A stretch of DNA of 53,005 nt from an uncultured Lachnospiraceae bacterium (GTDB taxonomy: Bacteria > Bacillota > Clostridia > Lachnospirales > Lachnospiraceae). Every line of letters starts with the position of its first letter. The first letter of the stretch is position 1. A program made the position numbers and the translations under genes. A model generated the notes under the pieces. The model saw nothing but the letters and a program-made list of their open reading frames with translations, had not been told where the DNA came from and did not search any database. Shown piece by piece: positions 52,473 through 53,005 of this stretch. The DNA is taken from the NCBI GenBank assembly GCA_947626715.1, contig CANQTG010000006.1, forward strand, positions 1 through 53,005, read 5' to 3'.

Positions 52473-53005
52473 GTGGCAAAGAAAATGACGAATCGGCAGC
52501 TTGCCGCACTGGAAACCAGACGCAAGCTGTTGGAGGCGGCGAAAAAGCTGGTATGTGAAAAGGGCTTGGTCAACACATCTATTGAAGAGATTACAAAAGC
52601 CTGCGGCGTTTCAAACGGCACGTTCTATACCTATTTTAAACGCAAGGAAGATGTGGTGTTTGCGTTGAGCCAAGAGATGTATCAGGGAATTTATGAGGAA
52701 GCGCAGGCCCATGACGGCCCCTTTATGGAACGGCTGGTATTTTATATGGTGAATTTCTCCGGCCACATTGAGCGGGATGGACTCAAGCTCTGCCAAGAAT
52801 GGGTGCGGAACACCGTGGATCCTGATCTCGCAGAGGCCCCCTACAACAAAGACAAGCTCCGTGTGGATATTGATTCTATGAAGGGGATGATCGAAAAGGG
52901 CGTCGAGCGGGGGGAATTGACAGACGATACGCCCGTAGACGCGCTCGCGGGCGCTCTGGTAGATGTGATCTACGGTGAAATGCTCTGCTGGGATATGTCC
53001 GGCGG
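52473..53005 (+). CDS. TetR-family regulator, cut by the window edge
   Basis: At least 177 residues, no stop before the window end. It starts with GTG, reading MAKKMTNRQLAALETRRKLL; AGGGG lies upstream. The HTH is NTSIEEITKACGVSNGTFYT with YFKRKEDV, the standard TetR helix-turn-helix. Codon use (for example CTC, GCC and CAG forms) looks somewhat unlike the housekeeping genes, so transfer is possible. The regulated gene is probably outside the window. Confidence 0.85.
   Translation, partial: MAKKMTNRQLAALETRRKLLEAAKKLVCEKGLVNTSIEEITKACGVSNGTFYTYFKRKEDVVFALSQEMYQGIYEEAQAHDGPFMERLVFYMVNFSGHIERDGLKLCQEWVRNTVDPDLAEAPYNKDKLRVDIDSMKGMIEKGVERGELTDDTPVDALAGALVDVIYGEMLCWDMSG

Overview
The window looks like a chromosomal segment of an anaerobic Firmicute of the Lachnospiraceae (Clostridia) type. 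The reasons are the clostridial Rnf gene order (rnfCDGEAB), ispH overlapping rpsA, single-chain GlyS, a lone small rpsU after alaS, a sodium-pumping biotin decarboxylase operon, and a giant two-ATPase acyl-CoA dehydratase activase. Most of it is moderately GC-rich, housekeeping in character and tightly packed. The assignment is inference from gene content; no rRNA or tRNA gene was seen.

Left end (1-2376, minus strand): an AT-richer remnant of a type I restriction-modification locus, with a half-length hsdS, an intact hsdM and a frameshifted XRE-type regulator. 2377-3959: a PHP-type histidinol-phosphatase-like gene coupled to a ferritin-like diiron protein gene; a perfect palindrome covers the ribosome-binding site of the second cistron. 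3988-4317: four tandem copies of an 82/83-bp repeat. 4488-5387: a secreted or anchored protein with an RsgI-like domain and two PepSY domains, separated by a bidirectional terminator from the convergent giant activase (5517-9758).

9945-17934 (plus): rhomboid-like membrane protein, a truncated sigma-70-like protein, a small unknown, an M16C metalloprotease, a DUF4349 lipoprotein, era, a YqzL-like small protein and recO, mostly overlapping or closely spaced. Then come a lipoprotein, glyS, alaS, rpsU, a CmpB-family membrane protein, a chemoreceptor and a D-Ala-D-Ala carboxypeptidase. 26915-27267 holds two adjoining families of short structured repeats. 27288-31975: metallophosphoesterase, scpA, scpB, D-lyxose isomerase and a second D-Ala-D-Ala carboxypeptidase.

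32127-37371: a five-gene biotin-dependent carboxyl-transfer and Na+-pump operon with two different carboxyltransferase subunits, followed by TetR and RpiR regulators and a BaiN-like flavoprotein. 40969-44495: cmk, ispH, rpsA and cheR. 44952-46061: a minus-strand YprB-like nuclease. 46363-52216: the complete Rnf ferredoxin:NAD+ oxidoreductase (rnfCDGEAB) plus an ArsP_2-type permease. The window ends in a truncated TetR gene with its own promoter and operator-like palindrome.

The Rnf complex and the biotin-decarboxylase operon both suggest a membrane-ion-gradient economy. The most unusual material is non-coding: two interspersed structured repeat families (one carrying extended -10 promoter-like ends), four unrelated intergenic minisatellites and two polypurine tracts. 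Among proteins, the notable ones are a sigma-like protein without promoter-recognition regions, a catalytically incomplete rhomboid with a zinc-ribbon tail, and an RnfE with a four-cysteine tail.
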